Shown in pieces: positions 37,844 through 46,697 of a stretch of DNA of 64,000 nt (positions are counted from its first letter, which is position 1; every line of letters begins with the position of its first letter). The translations under genes and the position numbers were made by a program. Under the pieces are notes generated by a model. That model made no database searches, was not told where the DNA came from, and worked only from the letters and a program-made list of their open reading frames with translations. Source of the DNA: Paenarthrobacter ilicis (GTDB taxonomy: Bacteria; Actinomycetota; Actinomycetes; Actinomycetales; Micrococcaceae). The stretch lies in NCBI RefSeq assembly GCF_016907545.1, contig NZ_JAFBCD010000001.1:3162001-3226000 (forward strand), written 5' to 3'.

Positions 37844-38632
37844 ATGCTTCAGGCAGCACGCCACTCCGCCATCCTCGAGGCCGTTCAGCGCGAACGCGTT
37901 GTCCGGGTCACGGACCTTGCCCTCCTGTTGGGGGTCTCCCCCATGACGGTGCGCCGTGACATCGAGGCGCTCGAGGAAACCGGCCGCGTGGAGCGCATCC
38001 ACGGTGGAGCCAAACTGCCGGGCGACGCGGGCACCCACGAGCCTGGATTCGAACTCAAATCCACCCAGTTGATGGCTGAAAAGCAGGCAATCGCGGTGGA
38101 AGCGGCCTCCATGGTCCAAGAGGACATGGCCATCGGGTTGGGCGCCGGAACCACCACCTGGGCGCTGGCCAAGGAACTGGTGAACGGGCCGCGCATCACG
38201 GTGGTCACCAATTCCGTGCGCATCGCCGATCTCTTCCACCACGGTGCATCATCCGGTCCCGGTCGATTCGGCTCCACCGTGATTCTCATTGGCGGCGAGC
38301 GCACTCCCTCTGATGCGTTGGTGGGCCCCATTGCCACGGCGTCACTGAAGCAACTCCACTTGGATGCCCTGTTCCTTGGCGTGCATGGGATGGACGCCCG
38401 GGCCGGGTTTACCACCCCCAACCTGCTGGAAGCCGAGACCGACCGTGCTTTCATGGCGTCCTCCAGGAGCACCGTGATCCTTGCGGACCACAGCAAGTGG
38501 GGTGTCATGGGCATCGCCTCCATAGCTCCACTGGAAGAAGCTGACGAGCTCATCACGGACTCGCTCCTGGGCGAGGACGCCCGGCGGGTACTGGCCGAGA
38601 ACGTGGCCAAGCTGCGGATCGCGGCCCCGTAA
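37844..38632 (+). CDS. DeoR family transcriptional regulator
   Basis: A 262-residue protein. The DeoR winged helix is VTDLALLLGVSPMTVRRDIEAL near residues 20-41, followed by RVERIHGGAKL. The sensor domain is ISOCOT-like: AIGLGAGTTTWALAKEL, VTNSVRIADL, DALFLGVHGMDARAGFTTPNLLEAE, ADHSKWGVMG. Such regulators respond to phosphorylated sugars. Targets are unknown: the next gene is 84 bp downstream and codes for an ABC transporter ATPase, and an alpha-galactoside module with its own LacI repressor begins 2.3 kb away. Confidence 0.88.
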   Translation: MLQAARHSAILEAVQRERVVRVTDLALLLGVSPMTVRRDIEALEETGRVERIHGGAKLPGDAGTHEPGFELKSTQLMAEKQAIAVEAASMVQEDMAIGLGAGTTTWALAKELVNGPRITVVTNSVRIADLFHHGASSGPGRFGSTVILIGGERTPSDALVGPIATASLKQLHLDALFLGVHGMDARAGFTTPNLLEAETDRAFMASSRSTVILADHSKWGVMGIASIAPLEEADELITDSLLGEDARRVLAENVAKLRIAAP

Positions 38633-38716
38633 CTCATACCGCGGGTGGAGGCAGGTCCGCGGAGTTCAGCCGGTGGACTGACGCGGCAACGGCGCCCTGA
38701 AGGCGATGGTAGTTAT

Positions 38717-39499
38717 ATGAACGCCATCCTTCACGCGCAGCAGCTCTCCAAGCACTATCCCGGCAACACTGCCTTGGACAATGTCGACTTCACGGCGCAC
38801 GCCGGCCAGTCCATTGCCATCATTGGGCCGTCGGGCTCGGGAAAGACCACCCTCCTGCACTGCCTCGCCGGAATATTGAGGCCCGACGCCGGTGCGATCA
38901 CCTTGAACACGCCGTCGTCCGCCCTGCGACTGGACAATTTGGGAGACGCAGCGTTGTCCCGATTGCGTCGGGAGGAATTCGGCTTTGTCTTCCAGCAGGG
39001 CATGCTGCTGCCGGAGCTCACTGCGTTGGAGAATGTGGCCTTGGCATTGATGCTCAATGGCACGGACCGGCAGTCCGCTGAGTCCCGTGCTGCTGAATGG
39101 CTGGGCGCCCTGGGCCTGGCCGGCATGGAACAACGCCGCCTGGGCGAGTTGTCAGGCGGACAAGTGCAACGCGTGGCCATAGCCCGCGCCCAAGTGACCG
39201 GCGCGCGGGTAGTCTTCGCCGACGAGCCCACCGGAGCCCTTGATTCAACAACCTCGCAGGAAGTGCTGGACGTCCTCCTCCGATCGGTTGCGGCCAACGG
39301 ACGGACACTGTTGGTGGTCACCCACGACCCCAACGTCGCCGCCCGCTGCGAGCGCGTGGTCGAGTTGCGGGACGGGCGGATCGTGGCGGACAACGGAGGC
39401 CCTTCCCAGGCGCCCGCCATGCCACCACATGCCCCTGCCCTCCCCCAGCAGGCTCCTGCGGCGCCCAACACCAACTTCAAGGGTGCCTTCAATGTCTAG
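38717..39499 (+). CDS. ABC transporter ATP-binding protein (MacB/LolD type)
   Basis: A 260-residue ATPase. Walker A is IGPSGSGKTTLLH, the Q-loop is FGFVFQQGMLLPELT, the signature LSGGQVQR, Walker B VVFADEPTGALD and the H-loop VVTHDPN. Sequence places it with FtsX-partner ATPases (LolD/MacB/YknY). The last 45 residues are Pro/Ala-rich. The ATG at 38717 lies after AAGGCGATGG; a start at 38645 would add a leader without ribosome site. The permease overlaps it by 8 bp, so the two form a complex. The exported or extracted substrate is unknown. Confidence 0.88.
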   Translation: MNAILHAQQLSKHYPGNTALDNVDFTAHAGQSIAIIGPSGSGKTTLLHCLAGILRPDAGAITLNTPSSALRLDNLGDAALSRLRREEFGFVFQQGMLLPELTALENVALALMLNGTDRQSAESRAAEWLGALGLAGMEQRRLGELSGGQVQRVAIARAQVTGARVVFADEPTGALDSTTSQEVLDVLLRSVAANGRTLLVVTHDPNVAARCERVVELRDGRIVADNGGPSQAPAMPPHAPALPQQAPAAPNTNFKGAFNV

Positions 39500-40862
39500 C
39501 CTCACCATGGCCCTGCGCCTTACCCCGTATTTGGCACGTAGCAACGGCAACAGCTTCCGCGAATCCGGCCTGCGCGACGCCGGGCTTCCCATCCTTGCGT
39601 TCGGAACGGTCACGGCCCTGCTGCTCACCGTGGCAGGCGGATCGCAGGTCTTCTGGTCATGGTCGGACAGTATTGCGGGCACCTACCAAGCCCTGGCCGT
39701 CGTCGCCATGGTTTTGTTGGTGATCCCGCTGCTGACGTTGGGTGCCTCTGCCGCCCGACTGGCCGCCCGCCGTCGTGATGACCGTTTGGCCTCCCTGCGT
39801 TTGCTCGGAGCCAACAGCGCAACGGTGGTGTGGATGACCGTCATCGAATCCACCGTTTTGGCCGCGGTGGGAGCCGTGGCAGGTGCGGGTCTCTACGCCT
39901 GCACCGCTCCGTTTTTGGGGTTGATCCAGTTCCGCGGCCAGGCGATAGGAAGCCATGCGTGGTTGTCGGTTCCCTCCATCATGGGCTGCGTCCTGGCCGT
40001 GTGCGTCCTGGCCGCCGCCAGCGCCGCGTTGGGTCTCCGGAAAGTTGTCCTGACACCGCTGGGCGTTCGGACCAGGCAGACGGCCGACGGCGCGCACTGG
40101 GTTCGCGGACTCATCGCAGCTGTTGTGGTGGTTGTGGGAGTGATGGCCATGGGGATGCTCAGCAGTTTTGGAGCGTTCATTGTGATCATCGCGGTGATGG
40201 GCGGGTGCTTCGGGCTGGCCCTGTTGGCACTGAACCTCATGGGTCCGTGGATCCTGCGGCTGCGCGCATCCTCCCAGCTCAAACACGCCAAACGGCCTGA
40301 ACAGCTGCTGGCGGCCCGCACGGTGCTGGAGAGCCCCAAGGAATCGTGGCGCCAAGTTGGCGGCGTCGCGATGACCAGCTTTGTGGGGGTGTTCGTGGGT
40401 GTGGGCATGGCCGTGGCCGGTGCCATGGGTACCAGCGCAGATGCCGAGACCACGCTGCTGGTGCGGGACATCAACACCGGTGTGATGATTACGTTGCTGG
40501 GATCATTCCTGATGGTGGCGTGCTCCGCCGGCGTGAATCAGGCTGCCGCGGTGCTGGACCGGGCGTCCACCCTGGTGGCGTTGGATCGGGTGGGGATGCC
40601 GCGCGAGCTCATGGTGGCTGCGAGGGTCAAAGCCGTGATGTCCCCACTGTTTCTGGTGGCGGGCATTTCAGCGGCGGCAGCTGCCGTCCTGGTGCTGCCG
40701 CTGACCGGCGTCGCTTTGTTGACCCAACCCGTGGTGCTCCTGACCATCGGCGGGGTGTTCGCGGCGGGGTTCCTGCTGGTGCGGCTTGCCGTGGCTGCGG
40801 GCACCGCCCAGATCGGCCAGGTGCTGTCCCGCCCGGAGCGGTACGCCAGCATGGACTCCTGA
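39492..40862 (+). CDS. FtsX-like ABC permease
   Basis: A 456-residue permease with about ten hydrophobic segments in two blocks of FtsX-like form; the second block (GVMITLLGSFLMVACSAGVNQAAAVLDRASTLVALDRVGMP) contains the conserved cytoplasmic LxRLG-like turn, also seen earlier as RLASLRLLGANSATV. The ATG at 39492 overlaps the ATPase stop by 8 bp and follows CAAGGGTG. It lacks the large extracellular MacB domain, so this is a two-block exporter of the peptide/lantibiotic-resistance or YxdM type. It converges with the LacI gene 28 bp later. Confidence 0.82.
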   Translation: MSSLTMALRLTPYLARSNGNSFRESGLRDAGLPILAFGTVTALLLTVAGGSQVFWSWSDSIAGTYQALAVVAMVLLVIPLLTLGASAARLAARRRDDRLASLRLLGANSATVVWMTVIESTVLAAVGAVAGAGLYACTAPFLGLIQFRGQAIGSHAWLSVPSIMGCVLAVCVLAAASAALGLRKVVLTPLGVRTRQTADGAHWVRGLIAAVVVVVGVMAMGMLSSFGAFIVIIAVMGGCFGLALLALNLMGPWILRLRASSQLKHAKRPEQLLAARTVLESPKESWRQVGGVAMTSFVGVFVGVGMAVAGAMGTSADAETTLLVRDINTGVMITLLGSFLMVACSAGVNQAAAVLDRASTLVALDRVGMPRELMVAARVKAVMSPLFLVAGISAAAAAVLVLPLTGVALLTQPVVLLTIGGVFAAGFLLVRLAVAAGTAQIGQVLSRPERYASMDS

Positions 40863-40890
40863 GCTGCGGCCCCTGCGCCGGGGTGGCGGT

Positions 40891-41910
40891 TTATTTGCAG
40901 CCGCAGGACTGGCGAATGATCAGCTGGGTGGGCAGGAGGTGATGCTGCAGCTCTTCGCCGCGCCCCTTGCCCACCAGTGCCCGCACCGCGGCTTCGGCCA
41001 TGGCCCTGACCGGCTGCGACACCGTGGTCAGGGCAGGCCAGCTGTATTCGGAGTCCAGGGATCCGTCAAAGGACACCAGCGCCACGTCCTCGGGCACGCG
41101 GACTCCCGCTTCATGAAGGGCCCGGAGAATGCCGATCGCCTGCATGTCATTGCTGGCAAAGATCGCTGTGGGCCTGTTGGCCATTGACAAGAAGCGTTGT
41201 CCCACCTCGTACCCACCAGGCCGGGAGAAGGGACCGTGCATCATGGGGCCTTCCGGGAGGCCGGCGTCACGCAGCGTTCCGAGCCAGCCAACTTCGCGCC
41301 CGTCCAGCTGGTTGCCCGTGTTGGTGCCGATCGCCAGGCCGATGTTGGTGTGCCCGTGTCCGATCAGATGTTCCACCGCGGCCCGGGCTCCGGCTTCGAG
41401 ATCGACTCCCACGCTGTTGAAGCCTGGTTGGGATCCCGCGTTGTTCAACAGCACTGACGGGATCTCGGAGGCTTCAAGCTCGGTGACATCGGGGTCGAAG
41501 ACGCAACTGGCAAGGAACACCCCGTCCACTTGGCGTGCGGCCAGGGTGCGGATGTTCTTCCGTTCGCGCGTCAGGCTCCCGTCCGAGTTGGTGAGCACCA
41601 TGCCAAAGCCCAGTTCGGATGCTGCGATTTCCACCTCGTGGGCCAGCTGGGTGAAGAAGGGATTGGTGTTGTCCGGAACAACAACGCCGATTGTCTCGCT
41701 GGAACCCAGCTTCAGCGCCCGGGCCGCAGCGTTGGGGCGGTAGCCCAGAACCCGGATGGCATCGCGCACCTTGGCTTCCGTGGCCGGGGCAACATTCTTG
41801 GGCCCACCGTTCACCACATAACTTACGACGGCGGTACTCACCCCGGCGTACCGGGCCACGTCTTTGCGTGTAACCGGGCCGCGCGGGGTTTGTACAGCTG
41901 TTGTAGTCAT
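40891..41910 (-). CDS. LacI family regulator of alpha-galactoside module
   Basis: A 339-residue repressor: HTH at VTRKDVARYAGVSTAVVSYV, hinge YRPNAAARALKLGSSETIGV, then a sugar-sensing domain with a terminal RQSCGCK. It is the second gene after the Gfo/Idh/MocA gene on the minus strand (14 bp gap), divergent from the transporter and alpha-galactosidase. Three copies of a shared operator lie at 43196, 43272 and 46676, in the promoters of its own unit, of the transporter and before the glycosidase, so it is the likely repressor of all. The inducer is presumably an alpha-galactoside or galactose. Confidence 0.92.
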   Translation of the reverse strand: MTTTAVQTPRGPVTRKDVARYAGVSTAVVSYVVNGGPKNVAPATEAKVRDAIRVLGYRPNAAARALKLGSSETIGVVVPDNTNPFFTQLAHEVEIAASELGFGMVLTNSDGSLTRERKNIRTLAARQVDGVFLASCVFDPDVTELEASEIPSVLLNNAGSQPGFNSVGVDLEAGARAAVEHLIGHGHTNIGLAIGTNTGNQLDGREVGWLGTLRDAGLPEGPMMHGPFSRPGGYEVGQRFLSMANRPTAIFASNDMQAIGILRALHEAGVRVPEDVALVSFDGSLDSEYSWPALTTVSQPVRAMAEAAVRALVGKGRGEELQHHLLPTQLIIRQSCGCK

Positions 41911-41924
41911 GGGGTAAATGCTAG

Positions 41925-43124
41925 CTACTCCACAGGGGCGTCACCGAAGTCGCGGATGGGGAGCCGCTCCCCACCGCGGAGCGCGGACTCGTGGGCAACG
42001 ATTCCGGGAAGGGTAAACCTGGCCGCCACCCACGCGTTGACCGGTGGCAGCGTGCGGTTGTTCACGGCTGTGACAAAGTCGTCCACCAGGAATTGGTGGC
42101 TTCCTTCGTGCCCGTTGGGTGCACCCAGGAATTCCTGCGGAAGCCTCGACTGATCGTGGACGGGTGCCAGGCCGGAAATGAAGGCATCGCGCAGTTCGGG
42201 TGCCACCTCCGCCAGCGATGGATCGTCCAGGGACATGGTCGGCTTGGTTTCCACCTGCTCGGAGACGTCCTCCACGGACGTCTTGTCCTGCCACACGGTG
42301 GTGGTGGCGAGTTGCTCAAAACTTGCCTCGGTCCCGAAGAAGCGGAAACGGGATTCCCTGATGTGGGAGGGGTACCCCACCCGGCGCATCTCGTTGGTGC
42401 GCATCGCTCCGCCGTCGTTCATTTCAAAGAGGGCCGAGGCGTTGGAGAAGTCGTTGGCAAACATGCTCACGTCCTTGTCGAAAACCCCGTCACCGCGCTG
42501 GTCCTTGACGCCAATGCAGCTCACGCTCACAGCATGACCGGGTACTGCACCCAGGACCCCACCAATGGCATGGGTCGGGTAGAGCATGGGCGGGTAGCTG
42601 GCGGTCTCTTTCCACCGCTCGCCTCCGCTGTACTGGTAGGCCTCGTAGAAGCCCAGGTCCATGTCGTGCACATAGTCGCCCTCGGTGTAGAAGATCCGGC
42701 CGAACTTTCCGGCCTGGTGCTGTTGGCGGGCGAACACGGTGGCGGGGTTGTAGTAGCTGGTCTCTCCCATCGCGTACACAAGCTTGGTCTCGCGGACTGC
42801 CTCGATAATCCGCGCTATTTCTTCTTCGGAGACGGCCATGGGAACGGCGGAATAGACGTGCTTGCCCGCCCGCAGGGCGCGCTCCACAAGAGGGCCGTGG
42901 GTCCACCGCTGCGTGAAGATGGCGACAGCATCGACGTCGGACTCCAACAGTTCCTCAAAGGTGCCCATCACGCCATCCAAACCCCAACGGTCCTGCGCCG
43001 CGACCGCCCTCCCGGGCAGCTCATCCACCGCGTACACCGCGCTGACCCCCGGATGGAGCTTGAAGAGGTGGGCGAACTGACTGCCAAACTGGCCTGCGCC
43101 AAGGACACCGATCGAAAACGTCAT
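41925..43124 (-). CDS. Gfo/Idh/MocA family oxidoreductase in alpha-galactoside module
   Basis: A 399-residue NAD(P)-binding protein starting at ATG 43124, with AGGAAAGG upstream (a longer frame to 43232 covers the promoter). The Rossmann loop is FSIGVLGAGQFGSQFAHL. Where most members have EKP there is YSAVPMAVS near residue 92, a non-canonical form lacking the usual lysine. The C-terminal domain has YTEGDYVHDMDLGFYE and GVLGAVPGHAVSVSCIGV. Its place between a LacI repressor and transporter genes implies a role in processing of the imported sugar, perhaps a keto-intermediate; family GH109 glycosidases share this fold and are an alternative. Confidence 0.85.
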   Translation of the reverse strand: MTFSIGVLGAGQFGSQFAHLFKLHPGVSAVYAVDELPGRAVAAQDRWGLDGVMGTFEELLESDVDAVAIFTQRWTHGPLVERALRAGKHVYSAVPMAVSEEEIARIIEAVRETKLVYAMGETSYYNPATVFARQQHQAGKFGRIFYTEGDYVHDMDLGFYEAYQYSGGERWKETASYPPMLYPTHAIGGVLGAVPGHAVSVSCIGVKDQRGDGVFDKDVSMFANDFSNASALFEMNDGGAMRTNEMRRVGYPSHIRESRFRFFGTEASFEQLATTTVWQDKTSVEDVSEQVETKPTMSLDDPSLAEVAPELRDAFISGLAPVHDQSRLPQEFLGAPNGHEGSHQFLVDDFVTAVNNRTLPPVNAWVAARFTLPGIVAHESALRGGERLPIRDFGDAPVE

Positions 43125-43195
43125 TGTTTGCCTTTCCTGGGGGCGCCGTGGGCGGCCGCCGCGCTGTGCTGTGTACGGACGAGTCTCGCAGCGTG

Positions 43196-43211
43196 ATCTA
43201 CACGAGTCAAC
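43196..43211. promoter_or_regulatory. Operator A of alpha-galactoside LacI regulon
   Basis: ATCTACACGAGTCAAC; its reverse complement shares ACTCGTGTAGAT with operator B. It lies just downstream of the candidate -10 box of the minus-strand Gfo/Idh-lacI promoter. Confidence 0.75.
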
Positions 43212-43213
43212 AG

Positions 43214-43242
43214 AAATAACATTTTTGAACATTAATGATCAA
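43214..43242 (-). promoter_or_regulatory. Candidate promoter of Gfo/Idh-lacI unit
   Basis: On the minus strand TTGATC (43242-43237) and TTATTT (43219-43214) are 17 bp apart, pointing to the Gfo/Idh gene 90 bp downstream. Operator A begins three bases after the -10 box. Confidence 0.45.
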
Positions 43243-43246
43243 AATC

Positions 43247-43274
43247 TTGAGGTAGGGCTTGCTTTACCTAAATC
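43247..43274 (+). promoter_or_regulatory. Candidate promoter of transporter operon
   Basis: TTGAGG (43247-43252) and TAAATC (43269-43274) are 16 bp apart. The -10 box overlaps the first bases of operator B, which fits repression. Confidence 0.4.
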
Positions 43275-43287
43275 TACTCGTGTAGAT
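43272..43287. promoter_or_regulatory. Operator B of alpha-galactoside LacI regulon
   Basis: ATCTACTCGTGTAGAT, a palindrome with 6-bp perfect arms and TCGT centre, 45 bp before the first permease gene. The best-formed of the three copies. Confidence 0.85.
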
Positions 43288-43331
43288 TCCAATCCAGTTG
43301 TAATCCACATCACAGCCAGGAAGGGTCAACG

Positions 43332-44291
43332 ATGACCACGCTCACCAAGCAACCGGACCCGGGGCCGTCAGCCTTGACGCCGCGCACATCACGTAAGCGG
43401 GGAAAACCATCCAACGGGTTCCGGGGTATCGGAGACCTGAAGGTGGCGCTCTTCTTCATCGCTCCGGCGATGGTCGGATTGATCCTCTTTTACCTCGTCC
43501 CCACCATCCGGGGCATCTACCTCAGCTTCACCGAATACAGCATCCTGGGCGACCCGGAATGGATTGGCGCACGGAACTACGAACGCATAGCCAAGGATCC
43601 ACTGTTCTGGAATGCCTTGGGCGTCACTGCGGAGTACGTGCTCATCAACATTGTCCTGCAAACGGCGTTGGCCCTGGGCCTGGCAATCCTGATGCACCGA
43701 GTGGCGAAGTCCACCCTCATTCGCGGCGCGCTCCTGATGCCCTACTTGATGGCCAACGTCATTGCGGCCCTGCTGTGGTTCTGGATGCTTGACTACCAGA
43801 TCGGCATCATCAACCAGATCATCGAATGGAGCGGCCTGCCCCGCGTCGCATTCTTTGGCAGCGAGCAATGGGCAATCCCAACCCAGGCACTCATCAACAC
43901 GTGGCGGCACATGGGATACACGGCACTCTTGATCTTCGCCGGACTCCAAGCCATCCCCAACAACGTCTACGAGGCCGCCAGCATCGATGGATCCAAGGCC
44001 ATGAGCACCTTCTGGCGGATCACCCTCCCACTGCTGCGACCGGTCCTGGTACTGGTGCTGGTGGTCACCGTGATCGGTTCCTTCCAGGTTTTTGACACCG
44101 TTGCCGTCACCACGGCCGGCGGTCCCGTCAACGCGACCCGGGTGCTGCAGTTCTACATCTACCAACGCGCCTTCAACGAACAAGACTTCGGCTACGGATC
44201 CGCCCTGGCCGTCATCCTCTTCCTCATCCTCGCCATCGTCGCTTTTATCCAGATGAAGTTCCTCCGCGGCAACCAGTCGGACCTGGACTAA
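43332..44291 (+). CDS. ABC sugar permease, MalF-type
   Basis: A 319-residue permease with six hydrophobic segments and the cytoplasmic EAA loop NVYEAASIDGSKAMSTFWRITLP that docks on the ATPase. A 35-residue polar N-terminus precedes helix 1. Preceded by AGGAAGGG at good spacing. It begins the rightward operon permease-permease-binding protein and probably imports oligosaccharides with alpha-galactosyl residues, judged from the GH36 gene at the end. No ATPase gene is present here; a general MsiK-type ATPase elsewhere is likely to serve. Confidence 0.92.
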   Translation: MTTLTKQPDPGPSALTPRTSRKRGKPSNGFRGIGDLKVALFFIAPAMVGLILFYLVPTIRGIYLSFTEYSILGDPEWIGARNYERIAKDPLFWNALGVTAEYVLINIVLQTALALGLAILMHRVAKSTLIRGALLMPYLMANVIAALLWFWMLDYQIGIINQIIEWSGLPRVAFFGSEQWAIPTQALINTWRHMGYTALLIFAGLQAIPNNVYEAASIDGSKAMSTFWRITLPLLRPVLVLVLVVTVIGSFQVFDTVAVTTAGGPVNATRVLQFYIYQRAFNEQDFGYGSALAVILFLILAIVAFIQMKFLRGNQSDLD

Positions 44292-44300
44292 GGACACGCC

Positions 44301-45227
44301 ATGACCACTCTTACCTCCCCCAAGAACGCCGGGCACCGTCGCCCCGCCAGCCGTCCCTTCAACTGGCGTCGCGCCATCGCCCTGACCCTCCTGGTCCTGG
44401 CCGTCGCCGTGAGCATCCTGCCCTTCTACTGGGTGCTTCGCACAGCCCTCTCGTCCAACGGTTCCCTCGCTGCGAACTCCGCGAACCTCCTGCCGGCAGA
44501 CTTCAACCTCGGCGCGTTCAAGCGGGTCTTCGGCCTCCAGAGCGCCTCCGAAGCCATCGCAGAAGGCGGCTCCGGCGCGTCGATCAATTTTTGGCAATAC
44601 CTTTGGAACTCGCTGCTCTTCTCCGGCATCACCACGGCCTGCGCAGTGTTCTTCAGCTCAATGGCCGCCTACGCTTTCTCCCGGCTGCGGTGGAAAGGGC
44701 GCGACGTGGTCTTCTCCCTGTTCCTGGCCACCATGCTGGTCCCGCCCATCTTCACCGCCCTCCCCAACTTCCTGCTCATCAAGAACCTGGGCCTGCTGAA
44801 CTCCATGCTGGGGCTCGTCCTGCCCTACCTGTTCATGACCCCATTCGCGATCTTCTTCATGCGCCAGTTCTTCCTGAACATGTCCAGGGAAGTTGAAGAA
44901 GCTGCGATGCTGGACGGCGCCAAACACTGGAGGATCTTCTTCCAGATCATCATGCCCAACGCCGCCGCCCCGATCGCAACCCTGGCGCTGCTCACGTTCA
45001 TGGGGCAATGGAACGAGTACTTCTGGCCCCTGTTGGTAGGCACCTCAGAGGAATCCAGGGTCCTCACCGTAGGGCTGGGAGTCTTCAAATCCCAGTCCCC
45101 GCAAGGTGCCCCGGACTGGTCCGGGCTCATGGCCGCCACGCTGGTATCAGCCACGCCCGTCCTGATCCTCTTCGCCATCTTCGGAAAACGGATCGTTAAC
45201 TCCATCGGTTTCAACGGCACCAAATAA
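44301..45227 (+). CDS. ABC sugar permease, MalG-type
   Basis: A 308-residue partner permease, 9 bp after the first one. The family loop EEAAMLDGAKHWRIFFQIIMPN is present. About six spans. Residues 55-100 include a longer periplasmic part (ANLLPADFNLGAFKRVFG). It ends with IFGKRIVNSIGFNGTK. Together with the previous gene it forms the membrane channel of a CUT1-type importer. Confidence 0.92.
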   Translation: MTTLTSPKNAGHRRPASRPFNWRRAIALTLLVLAVAVSILPFYWVLRTALSSNGSLAANSANLLPADFNLGAFKRVFGLQSASEAIAEGGSGASINFWQYLWNSLLFSGITTACAVFFSSMAAYAFSRLRWKGRDVVFSLFLATMLVPPIFTALPNFLLIKNLGLLNSMLGLVLPYLFMTPFAIFFMRQFFLNMSREVEEAAMLDGAKHWRIFFQIIMPNAAAPIATLALLTFMGQWNEYFWPLLVGTSEESRVLTVGLGVFKSQSPQGAPDWSGLMAATLVSATPVLILFAIFGKRIVNSIGFNGTK

Positions 45228-45297
45228 TTCTTTCTCCTTCCACTCGCAGAAACCGGCATGTGCCGGCACGCACCCCCCTGTCCCGAAAGGACCAACC

Positions 45298-46653
45298 ATG
45301 ATGAAAAAGAAGGCAATCGGCGCTGTCGCCGTCGCTGCAGCCGCTGTCCTGGCACTTTCCGCTTGCTCGGGCGGCAGTTCAAGCGCCGGTGGAGACTCTG
45401 CCAAGGGCGAGATCAATTACTGGCTCTGGGACGCCAACCAGCTTCCGGCCTACCAGACGTGTGCCGCCGACTTCACCAAAGCCAACCCGGACATCACCGT
45501 CAAGATCACCCAGACCGGATGGGACGACTACTGGTCCAAGCTCACCAACGGCATGGCCTCCGGCACTGCACCGGACGTCTTCACGGACCACCTGTCCAAG
45601 TACCCGGACTTCCTCAAGACCAAGCAGCTTGTGGCCTTGGATGATGCCATGACCAAGGACAACGTCAACCTTTCCCAGTACAACGAAGGCCTCGCCGACC
45701 TCTGGGTGGGCCAGGACGGGAAACGCTACGGGCTGCCCAAGGACTGGGACACGGTGGCACTGTTCTACAACCAGAAGATGGCCGCCGATGCCGGCATAAC
45801 CCCGGAACAGATGGGCTCCCTGACCTGGAACGCGCAGGACGGCGGCACGTACCAGAAGGTGATTGCCCACCTCACGGTTGATAAGAACGGCAAACGCGGC
45901 GACGAGGCCGGCTTCGACAAGAACAACGTCGCCGTCTACGGATTGGGCCTGCCGGGCTCCGATGCTGAGAACGCCGGCCAAACGCAGTGGAGCTACCTGT
46001 CCGCCACCACCGGCTGGACCACCACGGACAAGAACCCGTGGGGCACCCACTTCAACTACGACGACAAGAAGCTCCAGGACACCATCAGCTGGTGGGCCTC
46101 GCTTGCCGAAAAGGGCTACATGCCCAAGCTCGAAACCACCGTTGGTGCCAACGCCGCCGACAACTTCGGAGCAGGCAAGGCCGCGATCAACAGCAATGGC
46201 TCCTGGATGATCGGCCAGTACACCGGGTACAAGGGCATCGACCTCGGCATCGCCCCCACACCCCAGGGTCCCGACGGCAAGCGCGCCTCCATGTTCAACG
46301 GCCTGGCCGATTCCGTGTGGGCCGGAACCAAGAAGAAGGACGCCGCCATCAAGTGGGTTGAATACCTTGGCTCCTCCGCTTGCCAGGACGTCGTAGCGTC
46401 CAAGGCCGTCGTTTTCCCGGCCATCACCACCTCTTCCGAGAAGGCCGCGGAAGCCTTCAAGGCCAAGAACGTGGACGTCAGCGCCTTCACCCAGCATGTG
46501 AAGGACAAGACCACCTTCATGCTGCCGATCACCGACAACGCCTCCAAGGTTTCCGGAATCATGAAGCCGGCCATGGATGCCGTGATCGCCGGCAAGGCAC
46601 CGGCCAGTTCGTTGACAGCCGCCAACGAACAAGTCAACGCGCTCTTCAAGTAG
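45298..46653 (+). CDS. Sugar-binding lipoprotein of ABC importer
   Basis: A 451-residue extracellular solute-binding protein. The lipobox is LALSAC with Cys at 23, so it is lipid-anchored. The fold is family 1 (INYWLWDANQLPAYQTCAADFTKANP, DVFTDHLSKYPDF, GLPKDWDTVALFYNQK). AAAGGACC precedes two adjacent ATG codons at 45298 and 45301; either may be used. Ligand unknown; an alpha-galactoside such as raffinose or melibiose fits the neighbours. A 61-bp inverted repeat and operator C follow. Confidence 0.92.
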   Translation: MMKKKAIGAVAVAAAAVLALSACSGGSSSAGGDSAKGEINYWLWDANQLPAYQTCAADFTKANPDITVKITQTGWDDYWSKLTNGMASGTAPDVFTDHLSKYPDFLKTKQLVALDDAMTKDNVNLSQYNEGLADLWVGQDGKRYGLPKDWDTVALFYNQKMAADAGITPEQMGSLTWNAQDGGTYQKVIAHLTVDKNGKRGDEAGFDKNNVAVYGLGLPGSDAENAGQTQWSYLSATTGWTTTDKNPWGTHFNYDDKKLQDTISWWASLAEKGYMPKLETTVGANAADNFGAGKAAINSNGSWMIGQYTGYKGIDLGIAPTPQGPDGKRASMFNGLADSVWAGTKKKDAAIKWVEYLGSSACQDVVASKAVVFPAITTSSEKAAEAFKAKNVDVSAFTQHVKDKTTFMLPITDNASKVSGIMKPAMDAVIAGKAPASSLTAANEQVNALFK

Positions 46654-46675
46654 AACGCCTCTCATCACTCATAGA

Positions 46676-46691
46676 CTCAACTCGAGTAGAT
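46676..46691. promoter_or_regulatory. Operator C of alpha-galactoside LacI regulon
   Basis: CTCAACTCGAGTAGAT shares ACTCG-GTAGAT with operators A (reverse complement) and B, differing at the base after ACTCG. It lies between the binding protein stop and the GH36 gene, 7 bp before a long inverted repeat, so the glycosidase has its own controlled promoter or the site acts as a distal (looping) operator. Confidence 0.65.
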
Positions 46692-46697
46692 CATCCC

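Noticed and set aside
45379-46668. 429-residue minus-strand frame
   Set aside because: Antisense of the sugar-binding lipoprotein gene.
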